The translations under genes and the position numbers were made by a program. The notes under the pieces are model-generated. The model did not search any database. It was not told the DNA's origin and saw only the letters and a program-made list of their open reading frames with translations. This document shows positions 23,206-35,218 of a stretch of DNA of 64,000 nucleotides, piece after piece. The stretch comes from Physcomitrium patens (lineage: Eukaryota; Streptophyta; Bryopsida; Funariales; Funariaceae): NCBI RefSeq assembly GCF_000002425.4, contig NC_037260.1:9184400-9248399 (forward strand). The letters are read 5' to 3'. How positions within the stretch are numbered: the stretch's first letter is position 1; every line of letters begins with the position of its first letter.

Positions 23206-24927
23206 TCAGAGAAATGAGAAGTCAGTATCAGCGGAAAGCAGCTCGTAGCAATCTGTGTAAATGTCCACGTCGTTCTGGGAGCTACAGATATCCTCGCGCA
23301 GGTCTTTCAGGATTTTCCGTCTCCTTGCTTCGGGGAATTCTTCGTGGTTCAATCCCTGCAGTACCGCGAAAACGCTGCGGTCACGGCGGTGGAAATTGAT
23401 GGATGGAGACTTGGAATCATTCTCCCTTGACCCACCGGGGAGGAGGTTCACAGTCGATGTACTGCTCTCGTGAACCTGGAGATGGGAGGCGACTTTACTG
23501 CCTAAAACCGAGCTCTTGTGCACTAAGTAACTCAGGACAATTTCTACATTGAACGGCATCCTGTTCTTGCGAAGCAACGCTACACGCACAATCTCTGTCG
23601 CCATTGCCGTGGTCAAGCTGCGGACTGGCCGCATGCCTCCCAGAATCACTCCAGTGCTGATCACCTTTTTGCACTTCTCCTCCACATCTAGTGAATTCCA
23701 CAATCCCTTCCCGTAGACACTCTCCAGCATGCCAATCGCCGCGGAGCCGTCCATCTCCCTTACATTATTCGTCTCGTTCTTCTTTGATTGGGACTCTATG
23801 AATGACCAACTTTTTCCGGTGTGAAACAGATGTAGTCCCATGTCCTTCTTCTTCAGTTGCAAGAAGATGTCCTTGAGGATGACAACGCCGGAAACCTCTG
23901 TCAGGAACACATGGCGGTACTTGTGACGTATCATGCCCAGCAAAATTTGGTAGCAAATCCACCGCCGATGGTTTAAAGAGGGCGAGTCGAGGAATGCGGT
24001 CAGTGTGTCGTCCGGGTCCAGTTCCTGCACGTCAAATCCTACGACTGCGCCAAAATGTGGGTTAACTCCATCCTCATCCACCTGCTCCTCCTGTACCACC
24101 TCGGAATCAGCGGTTTTAGAGCTTGTCTGGTTGTGAACCTTCCCCCAGACAGAATACTTAGTCGCCTTTTCGGAATCCACCACCGATAGTGACTGAAAGT
24201 ACGCATTGTGGTGGAAGATGCTCAGTTCGGGTTGCCGAATCCCTTCCAGGTCTGTGGGATTACGAGCTTCGGAACTCCTCGGCTGATACTTTGCAAGCAG
24301 TCTTTGGAAGTATATTTCCTCTTCGTGGATTACGGCCGCAAATTCCACTGCCAGAGATCTCGACGGGAAAAGAAATATGACGTCCGCTCTGGCAGGCAGC
24401 CCGCTGCGGTGTAGTGCTCTGAGAAACACTCTAAGATCTTCAGAAGTGGTTGTTTCGGAGAGATGCGCAACGACCAGCTCGGGCATCCCACGAGTGCCTT
24501 TCCTATAGAGTGTTCCCATGCCCTCTAGCGCAGCTCCGGCTGTTTCTGCCTGCACATGTTCTCGCCTCTGTCGACTCGAAACCTCAACATCCTGCTTCGC
24601 AAGGAGAGTATGACTTTGGAGCCTGTAGGGGATAGTGGCCAGCACGCGAGAGCCATGTTCAGGCAGCCGCCAGGACTCCTCGGAGATTTTAGAGAGGTCC
24701 ACTGCGACAAACACGAACAGGACGAGCGTGCATAGAGTCATGCCTACGCACATGATGGCGGACTTCGTTTTGCGCTGTTGAGGCGACTTCATGCGCCCCG
24801 AATGACATTTTGTGAGAATCTCATTGTAAGCGAGATCTCCGCCTCCGCTGCCAATGCTGATCACCTCCAGCATGGGCATGCTAGGCGATTTCCGAATCGC
24901 CAAACCCCTTCCCGCTGATTCATACAT
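23206..24927 (-). CDS. Type II membrane protein, glycosyltransferase-like
   Basis: A single uninterrupted frame of 573 codons. The product has a basic cytoplasmic N-terminus of about 55 residues, one hydrophobic anchor at residues 56-77 (AIMCVGMTLCTLVLFVFVAV), a stem region, and a lumenal domain of about 430 residues. That domain has the feel of a nucleotide-sugar transferase fold: an alpha/beta start (MPELVVAHLSE), an acidic block (FDVQELDPDDTL), RRWICYQILLGMIRHKYRHV, VFLTEVSGVVILKD, and a late STGVILGGMRPV motif. From memory it resembles a conserved plant family of putative Golgi glycosyltransferases of unknown substrate. No classical DXD motif can be assigned. The ATG at 24927 is the first in frame. 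It has no introns, unlike the other genes here, and its nearest neighbours are far away. The membrane topology is well supported; the enzymatic role is inference. Confidence 0.75.
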   Translation of the reverse strand: MYESAGRGLAIRKSPSMPMLEVISIGSGGGDLAYNEILTKCHSGRMKSPQQRKTKSAIMCVGMTLCTLVLFVFVAVDLSKISEESWRLPEHGSRVLATIPYRLQSHTLLAKQDVEVSSRQRREHVQAETAGAALEGMGTLYRKGTRGMPELVVAHLSETTTSEDLRVFLRALHRSGLPARADVIFLFPSRSLAVEFAAVIHEEEIYFQRLLAKYQPRSSEARNPTDLEGIRQPELSIFHHNAYFQSLSVVDSEKATKYSVWGKVHNQTSSKTADSEVVQEEQVDEDGVNPHFGAVVGFDVQELDPDDTLTAFLDSPSLNHRRWICYQILLGMIRHKYRHVFLTEVSGVVILKDIFLQLKKKDMGLHLFHTGKSWSFIESQSKKNETNNVREMDGSAAIGMLESVYGKGLWNSLDVEEKCKKVISTGVILGGMRPVRSLTTAMATEIVRVALLRKNRMPFNVEIVLSYLVHKSSVLGSKVASHLQVHESSTSTVNLLPGGSRENDSKSPSINFHRRDRSVFAVLQGLNHEEFPEARRRKILKDLREDICSSQNDVDIYTDCYELLSADTDFSFL

Positions 24928-26160
24928 TTACGCAGAATGCTGGTCCCTGAATCCTGTAAATTGAAGAACTAGCTTCCAGCGCAAGACACAGAATTCTAAT
25001 TCGCCAGCAGACGCTTGGCATTCTCGACGGATGAAGATGCCTCATCCTCAAGATTCATCTCAACCAACCTTAGCTCTCTGATCCAAAATAATCAATATCA
25101 TTCAGCGGTAACATCTACCCGCCGAGAGTCCAATCCACCAGCTACAAACTCTACAAACCCGACACCCCTAACTACAAACAGCATCACCTCCCACACAAAC
25201 TCCTGGTCTGAGGTCGACCCACACAACAAAATCTGCACTGCTTACACAGAAGAAGTACCACCAGCAGCAGCGAAATCCTATTAACAACTCAAATTCCACA
25301 CATCGACACACGAACGACGCCCTTAACACTCAGCACCACCCGACCCAAATAGCGAGCTCCACAAACGGCCAAGAGATGGCGAACAGCAGGCATCAGAAAG
25401 CGGCAACCCAGCAGTCACACAAATCAACCTGACAACGGGGCAGATCTTGCTAGTGGCGAGCAGAAAGGATGACTGCACTGGCACGAGATTTGCACGCGCG
25501 TGTCCACGCAGCCGAGTTGTCGCCGCAATCAGTCATTCCTCCGTCGTCCGCTCGATCCAACTGCTCCTCTTTTTCGTTCCGTGCCCTGTGACAGCTACGA
25601 CAAAAAAAAAACAAAAACCAGCACACCCGTGGAAGAGCTGGCTTTCAGTTCGGTGCATGTCGAAGGGAGCATCGGGGCACATCCACCGAGTCCCGCCCAT
25701 GCTCCAGAAATGCCCCGAGCGGCGAAGTTATTGCAGGATCCCGAATTGGACCGAGCGGCGTTGGCCTCTGTGGCGAGTCGCGCTGACTCGGCTATACCAG
25801 CTAGGCCCCACAGCCGCGTGTCCTCCACTCACGGTGCGCTCGCGGCCATCTAACCTGCTTACGTGGCCCCAGAATGCACGGCTACCGCCAACCACCGCAT
25901 ACCCGTGTCCCAACTCCCTTCGCCGCGGTTTATCTGCTTCGTCGAAGCCCACCTTGCCCTTGCGTATGCTCTCCCTATTCGATACTTTTCATTGGTTTTC
26001 AATGGTTTTCATGGGAAATGGGAAAAATTGATCTGGGTCAATACGCTCACCATGAATTTGGCTACATTAATGCACCTTTTTGTAATGGGGGATTACTTAG
26101 AAAGTTGTATGTAAATAGGTTGAAGTTTGTCTCGGTCCCCTTGACCTTTTTTCATTAAAA
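24928..26160. other. Upstream region of the type II membrane protein gene; open frames of unknown status
   Basis: This is the 5' flank of the minus-strand gene ending at 24927. GC-rich sequence at 25.4-25.95 kb has overlapping open frames on both strands (25447-26031, 25500-25853 and 25863-26158 on plus, 25595-25828 on minus). Their products are low-complexity, Pro/Ser/Arg-rich and unlike any family I know, so they are more likely to be GC-rich leader or promoter DNA than genes. Confidence 0.45.
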
Positions 26161-26818
26161 CCTTCCTTGAATTAAGGAATTTTATTTTACGTAACATCTA
26201 GAATGTGGCATTCTCCAAAACAAAGAAACATGTGTTTTTTTGTTCGTTCCTTGTTCTCGAAGAAAAATTCTTGTATCCAACTTTCCCCATTATTATTATT
26301 ATTTATTTACTTTTTTTTTCTTTATTGTTCTTTATGTTTTAAAAGGTGCTACTTATGTGGAGAATATGGCATGCATGAATGATTTTTTATGAAGAGAACA
26401 AATTGGTATTTGATTGTGACTTGAAAAATTTGTTTAAAAATGCATTCAATAAAATATATGTATATATATATATATATGATTAAATATTTACAAATAATTT
26501 TGAAAGAAACCTATAAGTCATGTCTAAAGCTATTTGCAAAAATAAAAATGCAAATTAAATATTTAAAGAACCATGAAACTTTAAACAATTATTTTTCTTT
26601 ATTTTGAGCTAATTAAACTAATTATGATATTTTGTATTCTGTACAATTTCTTTTTCTAGTGAATGAAATTTTTAGTAGATAAAAATATTTAAATAAATAT
26701 CTTAAGTTAAAAATTATATGTTGATTCAATTATTTTTTTATGATATTATAAGAACTGGTCTGTAATTTTTAATAATTTAAATAAAGATCCTTCTTATAAT
26801 TTTTTGTGAATAGATTTT

Positions 26819-26859
<41 letters not shown>

Positions 26860-27240
26860 CAAGCATTTTCTTTTTAATATTTTTCTAAGTTTTTTTTTTA
26901 TAAATTTTTAGGGCAGTGAATTAAATTACAAATATTCTATTGAAGGCGTTTATAAAAAAATCCGTTTTAAATTATTTGAGTTATTGCTTGCATTGCAATC
27001 CATTGAAACTTTAGACAATGAAATGTAATAAAAGATAGAAATTTTGTAAATTATATACATAAAGTACATCAAATCAATGTTATTGTTTTTTGGAATAATA
27101 ATCCAACAACTTTATAATATAAACCATAAAGATTTTTTTTTTAATCAAAATAGCTAAAAAATATTTCTAAATTATAATGATTATTATTTTTTATAAACGA
27201 TAATTATGTTACTAGGCTTGAATCAATCTCTATTTTTCTA
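26161..27240. other. AT-rich spacer, no gene
   Basis: Low-complexity AT-rich DNA with TA microsatellites at 26457-26477 and 26821-26858. No coding frame or transposon protein is readable. Confidence 0.6.
26821..26858. repeat. (TA)19 microsatellite
   Basis: A TA dinucleotide run in the AT-rich spacer between two gene-bearing islands. Confidence 0.9.
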
Positions 27241-29965
27241 TGGGCCGCACTATTCTGAAGCACTATTTTATTTGGTGTATTTATTCTTCATCTGCCCATG
27301 AGCTGCCCCGACCAGCCTTGAGCTGCCCATTAAAGCATTTGGATGAATACTAAATTCATCAATTCATCCGTTCATTTGCTCAGCCCAGGGGTTGTTTCAT
27401 ATTTGCCATCGGGCTTCTCAGGGAACGAAATACTCGTCAATGGATGAATGAACTTCAGTCACTGGCAGTGTGAACGGGACCAGTCCACAAGTGACTCCCA
27501 CATCGACAGGAGGAAGCTCAGTCTTCCATCCTGGGCCTCGATTTCATCGCGGCAGCTTCGCAAATCCGCCCAGATGGATAAGTAAATTCGGGTTTCACTG
27601 TGAGGTGGAGCAGTATTTTGCAATTTGCAGAGGCGAGATTGGTTTGCAATCACACGGCGCTTAGAGAATGTTGTACTCTTTGACCTGGTTCGAAACTGTG
27701 TAGTGCAGACCCCAAGTTTCGGCGATTGCGCAAGCCTCTTGCCATCTCCAACTTTAGAGCTTCGGCGTGGGACAATCGGGGCCGAAGGGTCCAGCGAATG
27801 GCACACATTGGATTCTGCCGATCGCCCAATCGCCATAAACCCGCCCCTGGCCACACTGGCAAAGCACATCGCGTAAGTTCCATGCGGAACTCTGCTCCTC
27901 GTCGCAGAAACTTCGCAAACCCCCTGCATCAGTTCCCAATGATTCTCCTCTTCGCTCTGGTTTCGGGTGCCACCGCCACGGGCTTCGCGACAAAGGACCA
28001 GAAGAAAACCTGTTGAAAATGGTGGGCCTGGATTGGAAACCTTTGCAGGTAATGACCACTACTTGTTGCACTTTACTTGGGGTTTTATGGAAGATTTGAG
28101 GAGGGATACATCTTTGTATGCAATTCTCTGTTGCTATTCTTCTTCAAGAGTCTCCACCTAAATAGCAATTGAATGGGGCTTCGAGTTCTATTACGTACAC
28201 TTTGAATTGGTTCCGTCATCATCAAAATCACCACGTGCTCGGCCCCCTAGTCTTCGTCGTCGTTGTTTTCTTGTGTTTTTGAATGTGCTGGCATTTTGTG
28301 ATTTGCGGCACCTTCTGGTGTTGCCAAGTGGACCTAAAATGCCGCTGCATTGCCTTTTCCAGCTTTGAAGGTCACACCTATTTGTGTGCTCTTATCCTCA
28401 TATTCGCTGACAGATGGTGGGATATGATTTGCCAAAGCAAGAAGACGTACAACGTTGAGATTCTTTTCTTCGATGGGGTCTGCCCTCGGCATCAGACAAA
28501 GCACTATGCTGTTTTCCATGGCTATTTTAAAACTTTATTTTTATTTTTATTTTTATTTTATTTTTGGTTCTACTTTTCCTTCTTTTGAACCTATCCCACA
28601 ATTGGTGTACACATGAAAGCTGCTTGCATTACCATGTCCATCCTCTGGCGTGTTTGGTATGGGGTTATGAACGACAATCGAGAATTGGTGAATCCACTCT
28701 GAACTCTGCGAAGCATGGTGGTGCTGTAAGTGAGCCAGCTCTCAGCTGTTTTTTTCCGCTGTCTGTCAGTGACGAAATAGTGGCGTTTAACCAGTATCCT
28801 ACAGAGTGGATCAAGGACTATTCGGTAAAGTACAGACAGTGCTTTCAAAGCCTCTGTGATTTTAGAATCAGACGCTAACAGAATCGGTCCACATTCGCAC
28901 CTCTTATTGCTCCAGGCAAGCATTTGCATTGATGACTAACAACCAAGATATAACAATACTGCATATACAGAAATCGGATCACACCACTATGGGTTTGTGA
29001 TTGTCCACATACACAGCCTCAGAGCTGGCACACAACAAACAGGCTTCTAAGTTGTAATTGCACTGACAAGTCCACGAAGCAGTAGAAACTGGGATGAATG
29101 CGTGTGGTCTTTTGAAAGATACAGCTTTACGACATCAATCACGCTCATCTAATGTTTAAGGAACGAGCAAGAGGAGTACTTTGTATTGTAGATGTAGCAG
29201 CAATGGTGAGGAAAAGACACTGCTGTGAGGACAGGAATCATCACTTCTCCCGTCGTATCTAATCTTCAGATTTACATGCTCCCACTATCAAGTGCAGACC
29301 AGCTTCTCTTCAGGCAGGAAATTGACTTGTGAAGAGAACTAACTCTCGTCATTGGAATCAGAATCACGAAGAGCTCTGAAATAACAACACATAGTTTTTC
29401 AGAGTGGGCATCCTAGTTGCGCTGTGAATTAAATCTGAAGCCTTAAGGTGCACATCCACTGATCCGGTTTGCAGATGCGATTTCTGGATCATCACTTCCA
29501 TAAGCGATTGATAGTCACCACTTAAAGGTTTTCACAAGCCAGTTCATCAGAGGTCCTCAAAATCAAGCTCAAATGCAGTAAGTACGTTCCAAACAATGTC
29601 GGATTCACAATTAGTGTTTCAGGGGGCTACATTAGAGTAGCACAGCAACAAATCCAATCTAATTCCAATGCGAAAAAATGACATTCACCTCATGTTACAC
29701 TCAAAATTACGTGTAGAAACTGTTTCGGTACCATGATTCCGACGAAACTCACATCCACAGCATAGCTATCTGAAGTAAAAATAAGGGGAGTAAGTGGCAG
29801 CAGATACAACTGTATTTTGCTCTATTAAGGACCAAGAACACAAGTGTCCTGTGCTTTTCGATCCATCCAAATCGGACATGCCAACATCATTGACTTCTGT
29901 AAATTCAAACGGAAATTTCATACTACCTCTAAACTCGGAGACTCAATTTGATGAGCACTATTCAC
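27241..29965. other. Intergenic region, no recognised gene
   Basis: Mixed composition. The longest frame is 156 codons on minus at 27459-27929, antisense to several shorter plus-strand frames; none resembles a family I know. 27.46-28.07 kb could be a decayed gene or a non-coding first exon. A TTTTTA-type run lies at 28527-28563. 28.9-29.97 kb is probably the 3' UTR and flank of the minus-strand TYW1 gene. Near 27340-27450 there are clustered ggatgaat/attcatcc words in both orientations; similar words recur at 39585-39630. Confidence 0.45.
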
Positions 29966-32900
29966 TCATGTGCATCCTCCAGGGTCTGCGGTACCGTGTC
30001 TTCTCTCCTTTTTCACTCGAGTTTCCTTAGGGTCGAAACCTCCCTCAACAGCCCCATAAACTGACCAGCTAGGTGTTTCAGCCATGTAATCTTCACTGCC
30101 AAAGGGCTTGCCAGATGCAACCTGCAAACCACAAAAATCACAAGTTTCAACCAATACAACATCACACATAATTCAAACGAAAACTGAGCTTTACGTGAAA
30201 AGAACCTGTGCAGAGATCGTTAGACTGCCCTACTTGTCCCCCTACTTGCGGGCGTAGAGTGCTCACCAGATCCTGAAACTTCTCATAGTCAATCCAGGTA
30301 TGCCACTTCCCGTTCACTTTGAATTTGGAAGTTTTAGCAAGCAGGACGCAACATGAATGTGAGTGTTCACAAGCCAACTCGTACTCTGCACCCCCTCTTT
30401 CAGCTGCGATTGCCTCCGCAAAAGCTTTAACGTCCTCATGCCAGGGAACATTCTCCATTGTCAAGGAAGAGGTTGCAGTCCTGGAAATACAGATTAGAGG
30501 ATATTAGATACAATGTTTTGCATATCTATCTAGATGAAAAAGCCCAACGCACAAAGTAAATGCAGGAGGGATTCAAGCTGTTGAGATATTCGCGGTATTC
30601 AATGATTAAATGCCACGTATGGGCTGAGAATATCAGAAAACGTACGATCCACAGTAGGTAACACCCTTAATCTCAATAAAATCGGGTTGTCCCAAGTCCA
30701 GCAGCTCAGCATAAGCCTTCACTTCCTCAGTATTCCATCCTTTCACAAGTGTCAAACGGTAGACAGTCCGCTGGCCCTTGTCCTCAAGGGCTTTCAATGA
30801 ATCCTGAAAATGCATAAATTTATGTGTTAATCCGAAACATTCAAAATGGCCCAGTATATGAGGAAAAATATTAACCAAGAGACTTCGCATAGATTAAATA
30901 ACGTTACCAAGTGAAGGAACAAATAAGGTTGCAGATAATAAAAACGCATTCGTATGACTGGCACCCGATGTACAGCCCAAGAGCATACATGCGCCACGAG
31001 AGCAGAGGATACTTACAATGAACCTCTCCCAGAAGTCAGAGAAAAGGGGCCTGTCAATTGCCTTGAGTTTCTCCTTAGTTGCTGCATCAACACTTACATA
31101 GAGCTGCACACATTCAACTCATGACGTAAGACAAGTCCATCTTAAATCTTCGAAGTTCAAATGTCTCATATAGACTGGCAATAGTTATCATCAAAAGACC
31201 AAAAAACGAATCCTCCTCTGTTGTTCTCCGTACTTTTCTTTCTGATTATCCTTCACTACCTGAGTGATGGGTTCAAGGTTTGTAATGCGTTCTGGGAACT
31301 GTGCATTTGTAACCAAGAAAGTTGAGATTCGCCGCTTATGTAGCTCATTCACTAACGTGTTGATTTCAGGGTACATGATTGGTTCCCCCACAAGTGACAG
31401 TGCACAATGCCTTGGGTTCATCCCTTCAGCTAAGCGCTCAGGCTTCACTCCTGCAAAAGACACCAGGAGATATCATCCACATCGTGTAAGAATGCTGGAT
31501 AGACATTTCATGCTAACCAAGACTAAGAACTGATAATTTCTGGATTATGTTACTTATACAACTCTTCAATTCAATAAAACTATCCAGACATAATAACCAT
31601 TGACTACTCAGTAACTCATAATATTTATTAAAAGAATTGAAGATAACAAAATTACCAGGTACACCCTTCATTTGCTTGATCATCTTCGTATGCTGCTCCA
31701 AAGCACCATTGACAATATCAACAGGGTCATCCATTTGCCACCTCCATGATTTGCCAACAGGATTGGTGTGATGTCTCCAACAAAACACGCACTTATTAGC
31801 ACATGCTAAACTGGGGGTTGTCTCCATGCACCTGTCATCAGAAAACCCACAAAATACTCAGTAAGGAATGTATCAACTACGAAAGTTATCAGTCAATCAA
31901 TCACAATATTGAAATTTGAAGCATTTACAAAGCTCGAAAGAAGCACTAGCTTTTTATGTTAGCATACCCATAACTCACGAGCTCAATGTTTCCAGAACTA
32001 AAGCTTACCGGTGGCTCTCAATGCCATAAAATGAATGCTTGTAGCATCCACCACGACCTCGAAGCTGAGACTTAGTCCAACGGCAAAGCTTCACTCCACT
32101 ATGCGAGCCAAGTATTTTATAACCCTTCATGATGCGTTCAATGTACGCATAAGTAAAAACTCACGATGGTGGGAACAAAAAAATTCCATCATAAAAATGT
32201 TACGTTTTGAGGAAAGATATCAAGAAAAGAAAGAGAAAAGAGCAAGGTGAAATGCAGTAAATACCTGTTTCTCTAGGCTGGCTCGAAGCACAGGTGTGAC
32301 CATCTCTTTCGGCCCATCTTTGAGCACTTTAGCTAATGGCGTAGGTTGCTTCTTAGGAGGCTGCCTCCTCACCACACCTCGCTTCTGGCTCGCTTCAAGA
32401 GGCTCAGACATGCCACGTTGACCACCCATGTCTTCCAGATCAACAACGCCATCTGAAAAATTGCCACTCTCATCGGCATCCTCAAATGTTTCGCTATCTT
32501 CATCACTATCCTCGTCGGATCCTTGAGTAGCACTCAAATAGCCGTCAAATTTAGAACTTTCTTCAGCTTCATTAGTTGCTAACGGTTCAGCTGCAGATTC
32601 ATGGGAAAGCCGTCGAGGATCAGCTCTTTCCAATTTTTCAAGTAACGCCTTCGACCAATCATCAAACTCTTGGTCAACTGTGCCTTCATCAACATCGCCT
32701 TCACCTCTCAATGCCATCCGAAGCCCACCGAGAGATGCAAGGTGGGCGTCAAAAGCCCTAGCGACTGCATTGAAATTGGCACCATAAGCTTGACTTCCTA
32801 CTCCGAACACACAAAACCTGCAAGACAGATAGTTGTCACAATTTGTCAAAAGCTTATTCTCATTGATATCATGCATTGTCATAATTCGGTGACCAATTCG

Positions 32901-34098
32901 TAGTTTTCTATGAACAGATTCTGTAAGGAAGTGATATCATGCATTGTCATAACTGTTCATTGCATTCAGAAAAGGATATGCACGGCTTCAGAATTTTAGA
33001 CTGCGAGGCAGCAACTCAGGACATGAACACAAATTGAGATACTGACCTGCATTCGCGGAGAATGCCAGACCCCACTCGGAAATCTTCTGAACTCTCCTCA
33101 AGCCATTGAGCAAGAAATGCAGCATTCTTTGGAGCTTTACCATCCTCCCAAGTTGAAGCAACGACAATAACAAGCTTCTCTTTAGGAAGATCTTCAGGTT
33201 CATAACTAGCTGGATCTACTAGATCGACCGGCAGACTTTTGTCATTAAATTTTTTGAGAAGCCTTTCAGCAAGCCTTTTGGTGGTGCCACTCTCGGATGC
33301 AAAAAAGATTTTTCCACGTACACCATCCTCGCTCAATGCGAAAGGTGACACTCCAGTAGCGGGATGCACTTGGTGCAGTGCAACTTCATGACTTTTTGAG
33401 CACGCTTGCGACTTCTCCGACCCATCGGTGCAGGTACCGCAAATACGACTACAAGAACCGCCGCTGGCATTAGCTGCAAGGTCACTGCCATCGCCACATC
33501 TCTTATCCCCTGCGTCAGCAATGTCACTGCAACCACACTTCGAACCATTTACACCAATTCCCCAAAGCCCACCTGCATCTTCAATAAAATTCCCACCACC
33601 GACATTATCACCCCCACCACATTTCTGATCTCCTTCCTTAGCAGCAACAGTACAAACAGCCTTAGCCTCGTCACTGCAGCCGCACTTTGCAGCGTCTCCT
33701 TCAAGCCCCCATATCCCGCCTTCGTCCTCTATGAAATTACCTGACCTCTGCTTATACAGCGTCGGAGCCTCTCCGTTAACACCTCCTTTCTTGACAATGT
33801 CCAGGGCACTAGTTTGTGCTACCAAATTCTGCAATTCAGGTTCTCTCAAGTTACTGCAATATCCGAGTTACGAAATCTACTAAATTCAAAAACCCCACTC
33901 AAATTCTGCCCCAACACCAGCTGCATTCCCCTCCAATCCGCTTCGTGTGCAACGACTAACACAGGCTCTGACCCCAAAGCCCAGAACACAGGCTCTGGCC
34001 CCTAAGATTAAAACCGCAAAAAACAAGCCCTGACATGAACTCACCTCCGCAGTATCTCCATCGCGAGTTTCCCCAACTAGGGAATTAGTAGAAGGCAT
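29966..34098 (-). CDS. TYW1: tRNA wybutosine-synthesising enzyme TYW1 (flavodoxin plus radical SAM)
   Basis: TYW1 builds the tricyclic ring on N1-methylguanosine-37 of tRNA-Phe using S-adenosylmethionine, pyruvate and FeS clusters. Ten exons keep frame: 34098-34045, 33828-33047, 32817-32265, 32124-32009, 31831-31656, 31450-31260, 31103-31017, 30803-30646, 30480-30267 and 30121-29966, giving about 828 residues. The flavodoxin domain starts near residue 190 (GKIFFASESGTTKRLAERL) and runs into the FGVGSQAYG loop. A long acidic linker follows. The radical-SAM motif is C512-ANK-C516-VF-C519 inside ACANKCVFCWRHHTNPVG. Downstream come SLVGEPIMYPEIN, YVSVDAATKE, KGVTYCGS, CEHSHSCCVLL and the C-terminal ETPSWSVYGA. 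It is longer than the Arabidopsis protein as I remember it (about 650 residues) because of an N-terminal Cys/Gly-rich extension with a duplicated module at residues 48-75 and 96-120. Exon 1 (18 codons) is the least certain; the rest is near certain. It is divergent from RAD17. Confidence 0.93.
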
Positions 34099-35218
34099 CG
34101 CGGCAGACGTTGATCACCATACAAAGAGCTGAAACCCACCGCAAACCCCAAACAAACCCTAAACACTCCACCTCCCTCCCCAGAATAAACAGACCCTGCA
34201 CCGATAACTTCAGGTCGGGGAATCATAGATCAAGCACTCCATCACGCCATCGTTCAAGTCATCTGGGTCAAACATGCACACATCTGCCTGCCAGCCGCTG
34301 CAAAACCGAGCAAAATTGAACTATTCTGATTAAAATCAGAAAAGGATGATTGTCGACAAAGTTATTCGTCCGGTGCCTTCGGTAGCACAAAGATTCTCGA
34401 TTGGGTCAACTTAACCGCTCTTCGTGGATAGAATATTCTAAATATTCAGATGTAAGAGTACATCAAAACATTCGTCCAATTAGGGTTCGATGCTTCAGCT
34501 CTGAGTCATGACTGCTCGCCGAGAAAGATGCTTTCGGATTCTCTCGATTGCCAAATGCGAAGCTGCAGAGTTGAGAAGAAGATTTTGAGATTGGATCTTT
34601 GAACTTTTAGATTCAGCATGTGCCGCGAAGTTGGAGGATACATGGGGTCCTCTTCTAAGTCCGGACTGGTTTCTCTACGGCAACACTTCCTCTCAAAGCT
34701 TCGTCTCGCCAGATCACTCCTTGGTAATGGTCGTGTAGATTATAAATTGGATGGGCATAGAGTGCTGTTCAAATGCACGGAGACCTGTGCCGTTTCCTAG
34801 CATTCGAATGTCTTCACGTGCCGCTCTAATTTGATCGTTATCAATTTTCTTGTTTCTTAGGGCTACTATTTGCCGCAACCAGCCCCGTGAAATGCTCGCG
34901 CACCTGATCCGATATACTGCGTTGTTTTCACAGATTGTTGGCAGCTTTGCTGTTGGGCATGCAATGCGATGAAGGGCGTGGATTTCTGATGCAACTCGAG
35001 GTTTCTTGGTGTTAGTGGGGTGGATGTTGAGAAGATGGTATATGGCCATGGTAGACAGAACATGCTTCGAAGACAAGAACCAGATATTCTCTTGTTGAAT
35101 ATACTTAGACTGGTTTTGCAAGAACGGTGAATTAGGTCTATGGTTATGTTTCGAACGGAACTATGCGGGAGAGCGGTGATCTCTGCAGCACTAGAAGAGT
35201 GAGGAGTGTAGAGATGTG
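34099..35218. promoter_or_regulatory. Divergent intergenic region between TYW1 and RAD17
   Basis: About 1.1 kb separates the two start codons, transcribed outwards, so this region must hold both promoters or one shared promoter. No TATA box stands out by eye. A 61-codon plus-strand frame at 34618-34800 and minus-strand frames at 34714-35121 look like chance. The sequence is of mixed composition with no microsatellite. Confidence 0.5.

Noticed and set aside
25447..26158. Plus-strand frames of 194, 117 and 94 codons
   Set aside because: They overlap each other and minus-strand frames in GC-rich DNA, are low-complexity and have no recognisable domain; probably leader or promoter sequence.
27459..27929. 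156-codon minus-strand frame
   Set aside because: No family resemblance, and several plus-strand frames are open over the same bases; not enough to call a gene.
33406..33744. 112-codon plus-strand frame inside TYW1
   Set aside because: It is the antisense shadow of the Cys/Gly-rich TYW1 exon 2.
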